A stretch of DNA of 64,000 bases, from the NCBI RefSeq assembly GCF_013373795.3, contig NZ_CP088022.1:4464001-4528000 (forward strand), written 5' to 3'. The DNA comes from Bradyrhizobium quebecense. GTDB lineage: Bacteria > Pseudomonadota > Alphaproteobacteria > Rhizobiales > Xanthobacteraceae. Below the pieces are notes generated by a model that searched no databases, was not told the origin of the DNA, and was given only the letters and a program-made list of their open reading frames with translations. Shown here one piece after another: positions 46,080-56,083 of the stretch; position 1 is the stretch's first letter; each line of letters opens with the position of its first letter. Both the position numbers and the translations under genes were made by a program.

Positions 46080-47792
46080 TCACAATCCCTTGATGATCCC
46101 TGCGTCGATCAGCAGGCGGTTGAAGCGGCGCGCCTCCGCGCCGTCCTTGCAGGAATAGAACGCGCCGTTGCAGCGAAGCATGATGGCCTTCTGCTCCTCG
46201 AACGATGGATCGAGCGGAATGCCCGCGGCTTCCTGAATCACCAGCGGCAGATAGGCGGCGTCGATCGTGTCCATCACGGCCTGGCTCTTCACCGGTTCGA
46301 AGTTGATGGCGTCGATCGCGTAATAGGTCGCGTAGTAGCGCGGATCATAATCCATCAGCTTCTTGCCGATGCCGGCCTCGTCGAGCCCGGGATCGAGCAG
46401 CTGCGGCGAGAACTCCGGCTGATGATCGCCGTAGCGTATGATCAAGAACGGCTGCGCCGGAAACTTCTTCTTCAATGCGGCAACAAAGCCGGCATAGTCG
46501 CTGGCGCTCATCGCCTGCCGGCGCAGATATTCGTCGACCGACGGCGAGTTGCCCGGCCGCTTCCATGCCGGCAGCAGCTCGGGACGGAATTTCATCTCCC
46601 ACGGGAAATGGTTGGCGGCGAGATAGACGAAGGTGAACAGCGGCGTGCTGAGCGTCTTCTGCTCGGCCATCAGCTTCAGCGCCTTGTCGTAGAAGAAGCT
46701 GTCGGGTTCGACGTCCTTCGCATGCAGGTCATGCGCGTCGTAGAATTGCTGGATGCCGGTCGTGGTCTGGAAGCTGCGCGCGCTCATGAAGGCGCCGAAC
46801 GCCGGATAGAGCGATAGCGTGTCGTAGCCGCAGCGGTGCAGCGCCAGCGGCAGGCCGCGCTCGACCCGGCCCGATGCGATGCGGGTGACGAAATAGGCGA
46901 ACCGGCCGAACGAGCGCGAGGACAATCCCGCCAGCACGTTGTACTCGGTGAACCAGCTCGGCCCGCCATTGCTCTCGGCGAGGAATTTGCGTTCGACACC
47001 GTCGTAGGATTTGAACTGGCTGCCGTAGCCCGGCGGAACCTTGACGCCGGACGCGGCGCGGATGTCGAAGCTCGATTCATCATGGATCATGATGATGTTC
47101 GGCCGCCGACCGGCGGGGTGGCAGGCGTCGACCAGCGGCATCTTGAGCTGATCGCTCGCGCTCGGGTCCGACTCCATGAAGCCATAGGCGACAAAGTCCG
47201 ACACCGCCGTCACGCCGGAGCGCGCGAATTTCGACAGATAGCCGTCGTCGTAATAGCCGCGCCAGGCCTCATCCGGCCAGGCGAAGGCGTAGCCCGAGAG
47301 CGCGGCGGTGCAGGCAAGGCAGGCGGCCGCGGCCGGCAGGCGGCGGATGCGGAACGGATCGAGCCACCACAGCGCGTACATCAAGGGCAGCGTGACGAGG
47401 CCGGCACCGATGATCGACCAGCGCAGGTTCGGAAAGATCGTGAGCAGGAACGCCGCGGTGTCGCGGTCGATCACCATCAGGTCGACGAAGTTCGCGGTCA
47501 TCTGCACCACGTCGTGCTTGAACCGCGACAGCAGCACCAGCACCACGACCAGCGTCAGCGACAGCGCGCCCGACAGCGCCGGCCTGCGCAGCAGCGCGAT
47601 GAACAGGAAGTTGAGGATTCCCCAGGCCAGCAGGAAGCAGAGCCGCGAGCCGAAATCGGTCTCGGTCCGCAGCATCAGGATCAGCGTGCCGAGATGCGGG
47701 GCGGCGACCGCCATCAACCGCCAGACGCCGATCGCGGCGAGACCGCCGGCCAGCGCGGCGACGGAAGAGTTTTGCTGAGGCGCGGGCGCCAT
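46080..47792 (-). CDS. Membrane-anchored sulfatase/phosphoethanolamine-transferase-fold protein
   Basis: A 570-residue protein. The first about 215 residues contain five or six membrane segments; the remainder has the alkaline-phosphatase-like (LTA-synthase) fold. Catalytic clues are NIIMIHDESSFDIR near residue 235 (where Ser or Thr nucleophile sits after the metal Asp) and IRYGDHQPEF near residue 450, the GDHxP metal motif. Relatives are LtaS, OpgB and EptA, which modify glycerol chains, glucans or lipid A; the substrate here is unknown. The start ATG 47792 (MAPAPQQN) is chosen; upstream codons look non-coding. Confidence 0.82.
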   Translation of the reverse strand: MAPAPQQNSSVAALAGGLAAIGVWRLMAVAAPHLGTLILMLRTETDFGSRLCFLLAWGILNFLFIALLRRPALSGALSLTLVVVLVLLSRFKHDVVQMTANFVDLMVIDRDTAAFLLTIFPNLRWSIIGAGLVTLPLMYALWWLDPFRIRRLPAAAACLACTAALSGYAFAWPDEAWRGYYDDGYLSKFARSGVTAVSDFVAYGFMESDPSASDQLKMPLVDACHPAGRRPNIIMIHDESSFDIRAASGVKVPPGYGSQFKSYDGVERKFLAESNGGPSWFTEYNVLAGLSSRSFGRFAYFVTRIASGRVERGLPLALHRCGYDTLSLYPAFGAFMSARSFQTTTGIQQFYDAHDLHAKDVEPDSFFYDKALKLMAEQKTLSTPLFTFVYLAANHFPWEMKFRPELLPAWKRPGNSPSVDEYLRRQAMSASDYAGFVAALKKKFPAQPFLIIRYGDHQPEFSPQLLDPGLDEAGIGKKLMDYDPRYYATYYAIDAINFEPVKSQAVMDTIDAAYLPLVIQEAAGIPLDPSFEEQKAIMLRCNGAFYSCKDGAEARRFNRLLIDAGIIKGL

Positions 47793-47956
47793 GGGTGGGA
47801 CGCAATACAACCCGGCGCAATGCCACGGCCTTGACTGGCAAAGGCCAGGAGGCACACGGCACAGCCGGAGTCTGCGCCATGTCATAAAAACGTAATTGAA
47901 TCGTCATGAACGCGCAATGAATTTGCCTGCCCGGAGTACGTCCGGCACGGCGGGCC

Positions 47957-48658
47957 TCAGACCTTCGCCGCAGGCCTTGCAATGCCGGCGATGAAGAGGT
48001 CGACGATGTCAGCGGCCATCTGCTCGGTCTCCGCTTCGCCAACGCCCCAACGCGGCAAATGGCCGTCGATATGCATCCGCGCAAAACCATAGACCAGGGC
48101 GCGGCCGGCGATCTGGACCTGCTTCAGGTCGCGCGCCGCAAGCTGACCGGCCGAAAACGCCTCCGCCAGCAGGCGCTCGGTCAGGCCGATCAACTCCGCA
48201 TTGTCGCTGGAAACGCCAGCCGAGCGGTCGTGGTCGAAGAAGCGGCGGCTGGAGATGACCTCGAAATGGGTCGGGTTCTTCATCGCCCAGCGCAGATAGG
48301 CGATCCCGAGGCAGCGGAAGCGGCCGAGCGGATCGCCTGACGGTGCGTCGGCCAGCGCTGTCTCGATCTCGGCGCGGAAGCGGCGCTGCGCCTCCTCCGC
48401 CACCGCATTCATCAGGGCATCCCGGCTCGGGAAATGCCGGAACGGCGCACCCGGCGAAACCCCGGCGCGGCGGGCGGCCTCGCGAACGCTAACCGCCTCC
48501 GGCCCGCCCTCGCCGACCAGCTGCATGGCCGCATCGATCAGTACGCGGCGGAGATCGCCATGATGATAGGGCTTGGCCGCCGGCGCCCGCGCCGCGGCGG
48601 CCGGACGCGGCTTGGCGGGCCGGCGTCCGATCGGCGGGTTTTTGGCGGGGCGGCGCAT
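47957..48658 (-). CDS. TetR-family transcriptional regulator
   Basis: A 233-residue TetR repressor with an N-terminal HTH (VSVREAARRAGVSPGAPFRHFPSRDAL) and a C-terminal WHG-type ligand domain. Its N-terminus is rich in Pro, Ala and Arg. Two identical-arm operators lie between it and the divergent membrane gene, so it should repress itself and that gene. The ligand is unknown. Confidence 0.92.
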   Translation of the reverse strand: MRRPAKNPPIGRRPAKPRPAAAARAPAAKPYHHGDLRRVLIDAAMQLVGEGGPEAVSVREAARRAGVSPGAPFRHFPSRDALMNAVAEEAQRRFRAEIETALADAPSGDPLGRFRCLGIAYLRWAMKNPTHFEVISSRRFFDHDRSAGVSSDNAELIGLTERLLAEAFSAGQLAARDLKQVQIAGRALVYGFARMHIDGHLPRWGVGEAETEQMAADIVDLFIAGIARPAAKV

Positions 48659-48688
48659 GGCGCATCTCTAGCATCACCCGCTTGTGAA

Positions 48689-48705
48689 TGTAAGCGGCGA
48701 TTACA
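48689..48705. promoter_or_regulatory. TetR operator 1
   Basis: TGTAAGCGGCGATTACA, a dyad with 5-base arms TGTAA/TTACA and a 7-base centre, 31 bases upstream of the tetR start. The same arms recur at 48732-48748, and the centres share ggcga. Confidence 0.75.
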
Positions 48706-48731
48706 CGGATTGACCGCGCTCCATCGCGAAA

Positions 48732-48748
48732 TGTAACTGGCGATTACA
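48732..48748. promoter_or_regulatory. TetR operator 2
   Basis: TGTAACTGGCGATTACA, a dyad identical in its arms and most of its centre to operator 1. The two are 43 bases apart centre to centre, close to four helical turns, which would place two dimers on the same face. It ends 20 bases before the start of the membrane gene. Confidence 0.75.
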
Positions 48749-48768
48749 TCAACGGTAGGAGGCGGGAT

Positions 48769-49389
48769 ATGGCGACGCGTCGAAACTGGTTCGAGGGCTG
48801 GCGGCTGTTCGGCCTGCTCACACTGACCCTGATCGGGCTTTCGATCTGGATCGCCGCGATGCGGCAGTTCGAGGTCGACGGCGTGCGGATGGTGATCCGC
48901 TTCACGGCGCGGACCTCGCTGCTGTTGTTCTGCCTCGCCTTCTCCGCGGCGGCGCTGGCACGGCTCTGGCCGAACGCCTGGACGCACTGGCAGCGCCGCA
49001 ACCGCCGCTATCTGGGCGTCACCTTCGCCGCCTCGCACGCCATCCACGCGGTCGCGATATCAGCGTTCGCAATGCTCGATCCGGCCGGCTTCGCCGCCGC
49101 AACCTCTATCGTTTCCTATATGTTCGGCGCTATCGGCTATCTCGTCATCATCGCGCTGACCGCGACCTCGTTCGATCGCACGGCTGCGCTGCTGGGCCCG
49201 CGCGCCTGGCGCAGGCTGCATCTGATCGGCGGCTATTATCTGCTGCTGCAGTTCACGGTCTCGTTCGGCAAGCGGATTCCCGAGATGCCGCTCTACGCGC
49301 TGTTCCTCGTGCCGCTCGCCACGGTGTTTGCGCTCAGGATGATCAGCATGGCCGCGCGGCCTGCGCCGCGTCAGGCACAGGCGAGCTGA
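48769..49389 (+). CDS. Ferric-reductase-like transmembrane protein
   Basis: A 206-residue protein with six hydrophobic segments and His pairs suited to haem binding (ASHAIHAVAIS and LHLIGGYYLLLQ). It fits the ferric-reductase-like transmembrane domain family, which includes MsrQ. No MsrP partner gene is adjacent, so a methionine-sulfoxide repair role is not claimed. It diverges from the TetR gene and starts 20 bases after operator 2, and is very likely its target. Confidence 0.8.
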   Translation: MATRRNWFEGWRLFGLLTLTLIGLSIWIAAMRQFEVDGVRMVIRFTARTSLLLFCLAFSAAALARLWPNAWTHWQRRNRRYLGVTFAASHAIHAVAISAFAMLDPAGFAAATSIVSYMFGAIGYLVIIALTATSFDRTAALLGPRAWRRLHLIGGYYLLLQFTVSFGKRIPEMPLYALFLVPLATVFALRMISMAARPAPRQAQAS

Positions 49390-49411
49390 GGCGCGACCGG
49401 GTCAGATCGGA

Positions 49412-49645
49412 TCACACCAGGTGAAACTGGCGGCCGAGCCGGCGATGCACCGATAGCACCGCGCGGTCGACGTCGCTGATCAGGCTGTCGCCGAGCACGA
49501 CGTTCGGAATCTCCCAGTTGCGCCCGACCTGCCCATCGGGCAGCGCGGCAACCGCCGGCACGCGGGCGGTCTCGCAGCCGGGCTGGGCGCGCAGCGCCTC
49601 CTCCGCAAGCTCGGTCAGTTCGTTCTGGCTCTTTCCGTCAGTCAT
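49412..49645 (-). CDS. Small unknown protein
   Basis: A 77-residue protein (MTDGKSQNELTELAEEALRA ... LGRQFHLV), convergent with the membrane gene. It has an N-terminal helix rich in acidic residues and no hydrophobic segment. I do not recognise a family. The ATG 49645 is preferred to the TTG six bases upstream. Confidence 0.55.
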   Translation of the reverse strand: MTDGKSQNELTELAEEALRAQPGCETARVPAVAALPDGQVGRNWEIPNVVLGDSLISDVDRAVLSVHRRLGRQFHLV

Positions 49646-49672
49646 GACCAAGTCCTGGCACCGGAAGATGGC

Positions 49673-50071
49673 TCACTGATGGCCGAGATTCTCCAGTTCC
49701 TTGGCACGGATTTCGGTCATGCTGCGCATGCATTCGCCGGCGTCGAGGCGGGCGATGGTGCCCTCGCCGAGGTCGTAATACAGGCAATTCGCGTCACGGT
49801 ACTGGATCCATAACCGTTGCGCGGTGCGCAGCTGTTTGCGCTGCTTGTCGCCGGCGGCATCCTTCAGCGCCTGCTGAGAGGCGACATTCATCCGCTTGTC
49901 CCATTGCGCGGTCTTGGCCTTGAGGCACTCGACCATCTGGTAGGTATTGCCGTCGCAGGACTGTTCGGGATCGCCCTGATCGCCGGCCCAGGCCGACGAG
50001 ATGGCGATGATGAAAATGGCCGCAACCAAGGACCCGAGCCTGAACACGCCTGTCGTGAGAGCCGATTTCAT
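49673..50071 (-). CDS. LprI-like (DUF1311) exported protein
   Basis: A 132-residue protein with an N-terminal signal segment (MKSALTTGVFRLGSLVAAIF) and the DUF1311 pattern CDGNTYQMVECLKAKTAQWDKRMN, with RTAQRLWIQYRDANCLYY and GECMRSMTEIRAKEL. Four cysteines are positioned for disulfides. LprI, a family member, inhibits lysozyme in mycobacteria; that role here is only a possibility. Start ATG 50071 has GAAAGGGAAGGCGGC upstream. Confidence 0.83.
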   Translation of the reverse strand: MKSALTTGVFRLGSLVAAIFIIAISSAWAGDQGDPEQSCDGNTYQMVECLKAKTAQWDKRMNVASQQALKDAAGDKQRKQLRTAQRLWIQYRDANCLYYDLGEGTIARLDAGECMRSMTEIRAKELENLGHQ

Positions 50072-50203
50072 GCCGCCTTCCCTTTCCGATGGACCCCGTA
50101 GGGCCATACGTTAGTGCGGCCGTAGCCCATCCCGTTCATATCAGTCGCACCGCGGCTGGCCTTCCCGATCCGCGCAGGATATTTCAGGGGCATGGAGGTA
50201 TTC

Positions 50204-51223
50204 ATGCGGCGGACCGTGACGCCCGCAGTCGTTTTGGCCGTGTTCGGCTTGCTCGTCGGCGGGCTGTTCCGCTACGCCTTCGACGAGTCCGACGAGGCCT
50301 CGGTCGCGAACTATCTGCGCAGCGCACTCGAGGGTGCCGCCATCAGCCTGATCGTCTGGGCGACGCATCTCTATCTGGTCGCACGCGGCGGCTGGCTGCG
50401 GCGGCAGCCGCTGATCGTCGAGCTCGTCGCGCGCTCCGTCATCCTGGCCGTCGTCGTCGCAATCTCGGCTGTTGTGCTGGAGATCGTTCTGTACGGGCAT
50501 GGGCTCGAGGCGAACTGGGTTCGCGACACCTTCCTGAAGATCATCGGCGTCGGCCTTCTGATGTCGGTCCCGATCACGATGATCTATGAGCTGGTCCGGA
50601 TGATTGGTGGACGGACGCTGCTCAGCGTCGTGCTCGGACGCTATCGCCGCCCGGGGCGCGAGGAGCGCGTGCTGCTGTTCCTCGACCTGGTCGGCTCGAC
50701 GTCGCTGGCGGAGGCGATGGGCGAGCTGCGCGTGCAGGAGCTCTTGACGCGCTTCTTCTTCGACATCGACGAGCCGATCGTGGCGCATGGCGGCGAGGTT
50801 CATGCCTATGTCGGCGACGAGGTCATCGTGACCTGGCCGGCCGGCACGGGCCAGCCGTCGCGGCGTTATCTCGACTGCGTGTTCGCGATCGAGGACCGCC
50901 TCGCCAAGCGAGCCGACCATTATCGCAAGGAGTTCGGCGTGGTGCCGGCGTTTCGCGCCGGGATGCATGCCGGCCCTGTCGTCATCGGCGAATGCGGCGA
51001 CTCGCGGCGGCAGATCGCCTATTTCGGCGATACCGTGAACGTCACGGCGCGGCTGCAGGCGCATTGCAAGGAGGCCGGCCGGCCGCTGCTGATATCGGGC
51101 GAGTTGCTTCGCCTGCTGCCCTCGGACCCGGATTTTGCCATCGAGCCGCTCGGCTCGACGCAGCTGCGCGGGCGCGCCGCTTTGATCGACATATTCGCCG
51201 TCATGCGGCGCGCATCGTCCTAA
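50204..51223 (+). CDS. Membrane class III adenylate/guanylate cyclase
   Basis: A 339-residue protein with four membrane segments in residues 5-140 and a class III cyclase domain after that. The domain has metal-binding Asp in LLFLDLVGSTSLAEAMG and in HAYVGDEVIVTW, and the FGDTVNVTARLQ substrate region. ATG 50204 follows GGAGG by four bases; an ATG at 50192 precedes that ribosome site. The product is predicted to make cAMP. It has no neighbour to suggest a pathway. Confidence 0.88.
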   Translation: MRRTVTPAVVLAVFGLLVGGLFRYAFDESDEASVANYLRSALEGAAISLIVWATHLYLVARGGWLRRQPLIVELVARSVILAVVVAISAVVLEIVLYGHGLEANWVRDTFLKIIGVGLLMSVPITMIYELVRMIGGRTLLSVVLGRYRRPGREERVLLFLDLVGSTSLAEAMGELRVQELLTRFFFDIDEPIVAHGGEVHAYVGDEVIVTWPAGTGQPSRRYLDCVFAIEDRLAKRADHYRKEFGVVPAFRAGMHAGPVVIGECGDSRRQIAYFGDTVNVTARLQAHCKEAGRPLLISGELLRLLPSDPDFAIEPLGSTQLRGRAALIDIFAVMRRASS

Positions 51224-51403
51224 ACAATCCCTTAAGGCGCACCGCCATTGTGACGATAGCACCAATTGCGTCTTGTCCGGTCTCGCCCGGTTAAGGATGC
51301 GATGCACCCGTATTTGCACCGGGTTCCACCTTAACGCAGGTGTAAGATCGCTAGCATTATCGTGCAAACAGTTGTCATCCAAGAAAAGCAAGGTTGCCCA
51401 TCG

Positions 51404-52510
51404 ATGGCGCAACAGGCGTCACAATCGATTATTGCCGAACTCGAAGATGCGGTCCGGGACGGGACGTCGGCCAAGCGCGTGCAGACGCTGCGGCAGGTCA
51501 CCGATCTGTTCCTGAACGACGGCGACCGCCTCAACGATGAACAGGTCAAGGTGTTCGACGACGTGCTTTGCCTGCTCGTCGCGCGCGTCGAGACGCGTGC
51601 GCGGGCCGAGCTCAGCAAGCGGCTCGCGCCGCTCGACTACGCGCCGTTCGAGGTGATTCAGCACCTCGCCTGGGACGACGACATCAGCGTCGCCGGCGAC
51701 GTGCTGACCCACTCCAGCCGCCTCTCGAACGACGCACTGCGCGAGATCGCCGCCAGCAAGGGCCAGGACCATCTGTTCGCGATCTCGGCGCGGGAGAACC
51801 TGCCGGCTTCCGTCACCGATGTGATCATCGACCGCGGCGAGGACAAGGTGATCCGGCGTCTTGCCAAGAACGCCGGCGCGCAGTTCTCCGACAACGGCTA
51901 TTCCTCGATCGTTGCCCGCGCCGAAGGTGATGACGAGCTGGTCGAGATCCTCGGGCTGCGCATCGATATTCCGGCCAAGCTGCTGCGCGACCTGCTGCAG
52001 CGCGCCAAGGAAACGGTGCGCGCCCGCCTGCTGGCGATCGCATCGCCCAGGGCGCGCGAGGAGATCAGCCAGGTGCTGAACGACATCGCGCAGGAAGAGG
52101 CCGCGGCTCCCCGCCGCAACTACGGCATCGCCGAAGAGCTGGTCAAGCTGATGAAGCAGCTGAACGAGCTCGATGATGCAGCGGTCTACAAATTCGCTGA
52201 GGACGGCAAGTTCGACGAGGTCACGGTCGCGCTCGCCGTGCTCAACGACATGCCGATCGCGATGATCGAGCGCCTGATGCTCGGGCTGCGCTCCGACCTG
52301 CTCCTGATCCCGTGCCGCTCGGCGCGGCTCAACTGGCCGACGGTCGAAGCCATCCTGCGCAAGCGGCCGCTGCCGCATCCGCTCGACCATGCAACGCTCG
52401 AGGTCGCGCACCGTGATTACCGGCGGCTGTCGCTGGAGACCGCACAGCGCACCGTGCGGTTCTGGCAGCTGCACAACAGAATCGAGAAGCAGCCGATCGC
52501 GGCCGGTTAG
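51404..52510 (+). CDS. DUF2336 protein
   Basis: A 368-residue soluble, helix-rich protein of the DUF2336 family common in Bradyrhizobium: AQQASQSIIAELEDAVRDGTS, FLNDGDRLNDEQVKVFDDVL, LSNDALREIAASKGQDHL and VIIDRGEDKVIRRLAKN. It looks like repeated alpha-helical hairpins. The function is not known. ATG 51404 is chosen over an upstream ATG at 51362. A strong terminator follows. Confidence 0.82.
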   Translation: MAQQASQSIIAELEDAVRDGTSAKRVQTLRQVTDLFLNDGDRLNDEQVKVFDDVLCLLVARVETRARAELSKRLAPLDYAPFEVIQHLAWDDDISVAGDVLTHSSRLSNDALREIAASKGQDHLFAISARENLPASVTDVIIDRGEDKVIRRLAKNAGAQFSDNGYSSIVARAEGDDELVEILGLRIDIPAKLLRDLLQRAKETVRARLLAIASPRAREEISQVLNDIAQEEAAAPRRNYGIAEELVKLMKQLNELDDAAVYKFAEDGKFDEVTVALAVLNDMPIAMIERLMLGLRSDLLLIPCRSARLNWPTVEAILRKRPLPHPLDHATLEVAHRDYRRLSLETAQRTVRFWQLHNRIEKQPIAAG

Positions 52511-52534
52511 CCCGGCGACGTCTTCGTGACATAG

Positions 52535-52565
52535 AAAAAGGGTGGGCAACGCGCCCACCCTTTTT
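52535..52565. terminator. Intrinsic terminator after the DUF2336 gene
   Basis: A perfect 13-bp stem aaaaagggtgggc (52535-52547) / gcccacccttttt (52553-52565) closes a five-base loop, followed by one more T. It ends the DUF2336 transcript and could serve the minus strand as well. Confidence 0.88.
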
Positions 52566-52580
52566 TGATTCGATGCGAAG

Positions 52581-52654
52581 GGTGGGTTAGCCGAAGGCGT
52601 AACCCACCAATTCGTTCCGCGGAGACGCGGTGGGTCACGCTCCGCTAACCCACC
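52581..52654. repeat. Palindromic intergenic repeat, family C
   Basis: Arms ggtgggttagc (52581-52591) and gctaacccacc (52644-52654) are inverted copies, with further internal complementary pieces around gtaacccacc and ggtgggtcacgct. It sits 21 bases from the ilvC stop. Confidence 0.75.
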
Positions 52655-52675
52655 TCACACCCACGCGTCCGGCGC

Positions 52676-53737
<1,062 letters not shown>

Positions 53738-53799
53738 TCAGGCTTTCGGAAGGTCAGAACCGCCGGGCGCCCGCGAATTTCCGGCGTTGTCTAGAGCAT

Positions 53800-53817
53800 T
53801 TTCCCCCTCAGGGGAAA
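53800..53817. terminator. Hairpin between the LysE-type gene and ilvC
   Basis: A perfect 7-bp stem tttcccc (53800-53806) / ggggaaa (53811-53817) with a four-base loop. On the minus strand it is followed by an A-rich stretch, not a T run, so it may be a weak terminator, a processing site, or part of a repeat element. Confidence 0.4.
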
Positions 53818-53845
53818 CCCCCATCTCGCATGGCGCGGTGCGGCA

Positions 53846-54454
53846 TCATGCGTCCATGAAGACCGGGTAGAGCGAGGCCAGCAGCAGGATGGCCATCACC
53901 ACATTGAAGACGCGGATCGCCCGGGGCGAGGTCAGGATCGGCCGCAGGGCGGTGCCGAACAGCGCCCAGACAATGCAGGACACCGTCCCCAGGACCAGGC
54001 TCAGGCCGACCTGGATCGCGATGTTCCAAGGGAAGGAGGCAATCGCCGCGTAGGCCGTGATGGTGCCGATCACCATCACCCAGCCCTTGGCATTGATCCA
54101 CTGGAACATGGCCGCCCCCCAGAACGTCATCGGGCCGCGGCCGGGCCCGTCGTTCTTGTCCGCCGAGGGCGGTTCGGCCATGGCGATGACGGCGGCGAGA
54201 TAGACCAGATAGGCGACGCCGCCATATTTGAGGATCGTCTGCAGCACCGGATAGGCGATGAAGACCGCCCCGAGGCCAACGCCGACCGCACCGACCATGA
54301 AGGCGAAGCCGACCGTGATGCCGGCGATGTGGGGCACCGTGCGGCGGAAGCCGTAGGTCAGCCCCGAGGACAGCAGCATGATGTTGTTGGGGCCTGGCGT
54401 GAAGAACATCACGACGGCAAACACGACAAAGGCAAACAGCAGCGAATTCGACAT
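53846..54454 (-). CDS. LysE/RhtB-family amino-acid exporter
   Basis: A 202-residue protein with five or six membrane segments and the family start VFAVVMFFTPGPNNIMLLSSG (the PGP motif). Relatives export lysine, threonine or homoserine. It is seven bases after the EamA-type gene and is probably co-transcribed with it; branched-chain or threonine-family overflow export would fit the context but is unproven. Confidence 0.88.
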   Translation of the reverse strand: MSNSLLFAFVVFAVVMFFTPGPNNIMLLSSGLTYGFRRTVPHIAGITVGFAFMVGAVGVGLGAVFIAYPVLQTILKYGGVAYLVYLAAVIAMAEPPSADKNDGPGRGPMTFWGAAMFQWINAKGWVMVIGTITAYAAIASFPWNIAIQVGLSLVLGTVSCIVWALFGTALRPILTSPRAIRVFNVVMAILLLASLYPVFMDA

Positions 54455-54461
54455 AGCGCCC

Positions 54462-55340
54462 TCACGCGACTTTCGGCAGAGCTTTTGGCCGCTTCGACAG
54501 CAGCATCACGGCGATGCCGGCGATGACCGTGAGCATGCCGGCGAGCCGCAGCGGCCCGAACCTCTCGCCGAACACGATGCTGGAGGCGGCGGAGCCGACG
54601 AACGGCACCAGCAGCGCGAACGGCACCACCTGCGCCGCCGGATAATCCCGGAGCAGTCGGCCCCACAGCCAATAGGCGATGCTGGTGGAAACGGTGCCGA
54701 CGAACAGCATCGAGACAATGCCGGCCGGCGACAGATGCGACAGCGCCTGCCACATCGGCTTCGCGCCCAGCGTTAGCAGCGACAGGCCGAACAGCGGGAT
54801 CGCCGCACACAGGCACAGCCATGCGAACAGGTCGAACATGCGCGCGCCCTGCGCCGGCCGCAGCAGCAGGTTTCCGATTGCGAACGAGACCGGCGAGATC
54901 ATCAGGATGGCAAAGGCTGTGACGCTGAAATCGTATCCGACGGTGCCGCAGATCATCAGCAGGCCGATCGCGGCGATGGCGATGCCCACGGTCTGCAGCC
55001 GCGACGGCAATTCGCCGAACAGCACCGCGGCAAAGCCGATGGTGAACAGCGCCTGGCTCTGCACGATCACGCTGGTAAGCCCGACCGGCATGCCGTGGGC
55101 GATGGCGATGGATTGCGCAAGGAACTGACCAAGGAACAAGGTCAGGCTGATTCCGATCAACAGCGGCCACGAGACCTGGCCCGGCCTGGGCAGCAACAGG
55201 CACGGCACCGCCGCGATGCCGAAGCGCAGCGCCGTCATCAATTCGGGCGGCAGCTCATCGAGCGCGATCCGGCTCGCGACGAACGCAAGTCCCCAGATCA
55301 CCGCGACCATGACGGCGATGCCAACATCGGCCGGCTTCAT
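54462..55340 (-). CDS. EamA-family membrane transporter
   Basis: A 292-residue protein with about ten hydrophobic segments and two EamA repeats (GLAFVASRIALDELPPELM; SPVSFAIGNLLLRPAQG...). Members are drug/metabolite exporters. It lies between the methyltransferase and the LysE-type gene, all on the same strand with short gaps. Confidence 0.88.
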   Translation of the reverse strand: MKPADVGIAVMVAVIWGLAFVASRIALDELPPELMTALRFGIAAVPCLLLPRPGQVSWPLLIGISLTLFLGQFLAQSIAIAHGMPVGLTSVIVQSQALFTIGFAAVLFGELPSRLQTVGIAIAAIGLLMICGTVGYDFSVTAFAILMISPVSFAIGNLLLRPAQGARMFDLFAWLCLCAAIPLFGLSLLTLGAKPMWQALSHLSPAGIVSMLFVGTVSTSIAYWLWGRLLRDYPAAQVVPFALLVPFVGSAASSIVFGERFGPLRLAGMLTVIAGIAVMLLSKRPKALPKVA

Positions 55341-55384
55341 TGTTCTTCTTCTTTGGTTCGGTTTGGCTCTGTCGATGCGAGGAT

Positions 55385-56080
55385 CTAGATCTGTTCGTCC
55401 GGCTTCGGCTTGCGCAGCAGATAGGTGCCGTGCAGCGGCGCGTGATAGTCGGCGGCGACCAGCGTGAAACCGGTCTCGGTCAGCATGCGCTCCATCACCC
55501 AGCCGAAGGTCGAGTATTCGTCGCGCATATGGGTCATCACGCTTTCGCGCTCGAAATCGTGGTTCTTGATCGAGAAATCCGCCCAGCCCTCGACATCGCG
55601 ATCGACCCCGTCGGGCATGCTGACGAACACCATGTCGCGCAGATAGAAGTTCGCGCCGGGCTTCAGCGCGTTGAAGATCCGCGACAGCGCCACTGCCTTC
55701 CAGAAGTCCGGCAGGTGGTGCAGCGTGAACTCGCTGACGATGAGGTCGTAGGAATTCGGCTGATAGGCAAAGGACAACAGCCCGGCCGGCTGGGTCCGGA
55801 TCTTCGCCTTGCGGTCGCGCGCATAGATTTCGGCAAGCCCGATCATCGCCGGCGAGATGTCGATGGCGTCGACCTCGGCGCCCATCAGCGCCGCCTCGGT
55901 CGCCAGCACGCCGTTGCCGCAGCCGATATCGGCGATCCGCCAGCCCGGCTTGACGCCGAGCATGGTCAGCGCCTGGCGGGCCCGGACATCGCTGTCCTCG
56001 CTGACGTCATAGATCGAGGCAACCGCGGTATCGAGACCGACTTGCCGCCGTTGCGTATAGTACCAGTCGCGCGCCAACAT
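55385..56080 (-). CDS. Class I SAM-dependent methyltransferase
   Basis: A 231-residue methyltransferase with motif I IADIGCGNGVLATEAAL, motif II VDAIDISPAMIG and motif IV-like YDLIVSEFTLHHLPD. The substrate is unknown. It starts three bases after the ilvN stop and so looks co-transcribed with ilvI and ilvN. Methyltransferases in this position are not part of known branched-chain synthesis. Confidence 0.9.
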   Translation of the reverse strand: MLARDWYYTQRRQVGLDTAVASIYDVSEDSDVRARQALTMLGVKPGWRIADIGCGNGVLATEAALMGAEVDAIDISPAMIGLAEIYARDRKAKIRTQPAGLLSFAYQPNSYDLIVSEFTLHHLPDFWKAVALSRIFNALKPGANFYLRDMVFVSMPDGVDRDVEGWADFSIKNHDFERESVMTHMRDEYSTFGWVMERMLTETGFTLVAADYHAPLHGTYLLRKPKPDEQI

Positions 56081-56083
56081 GAT

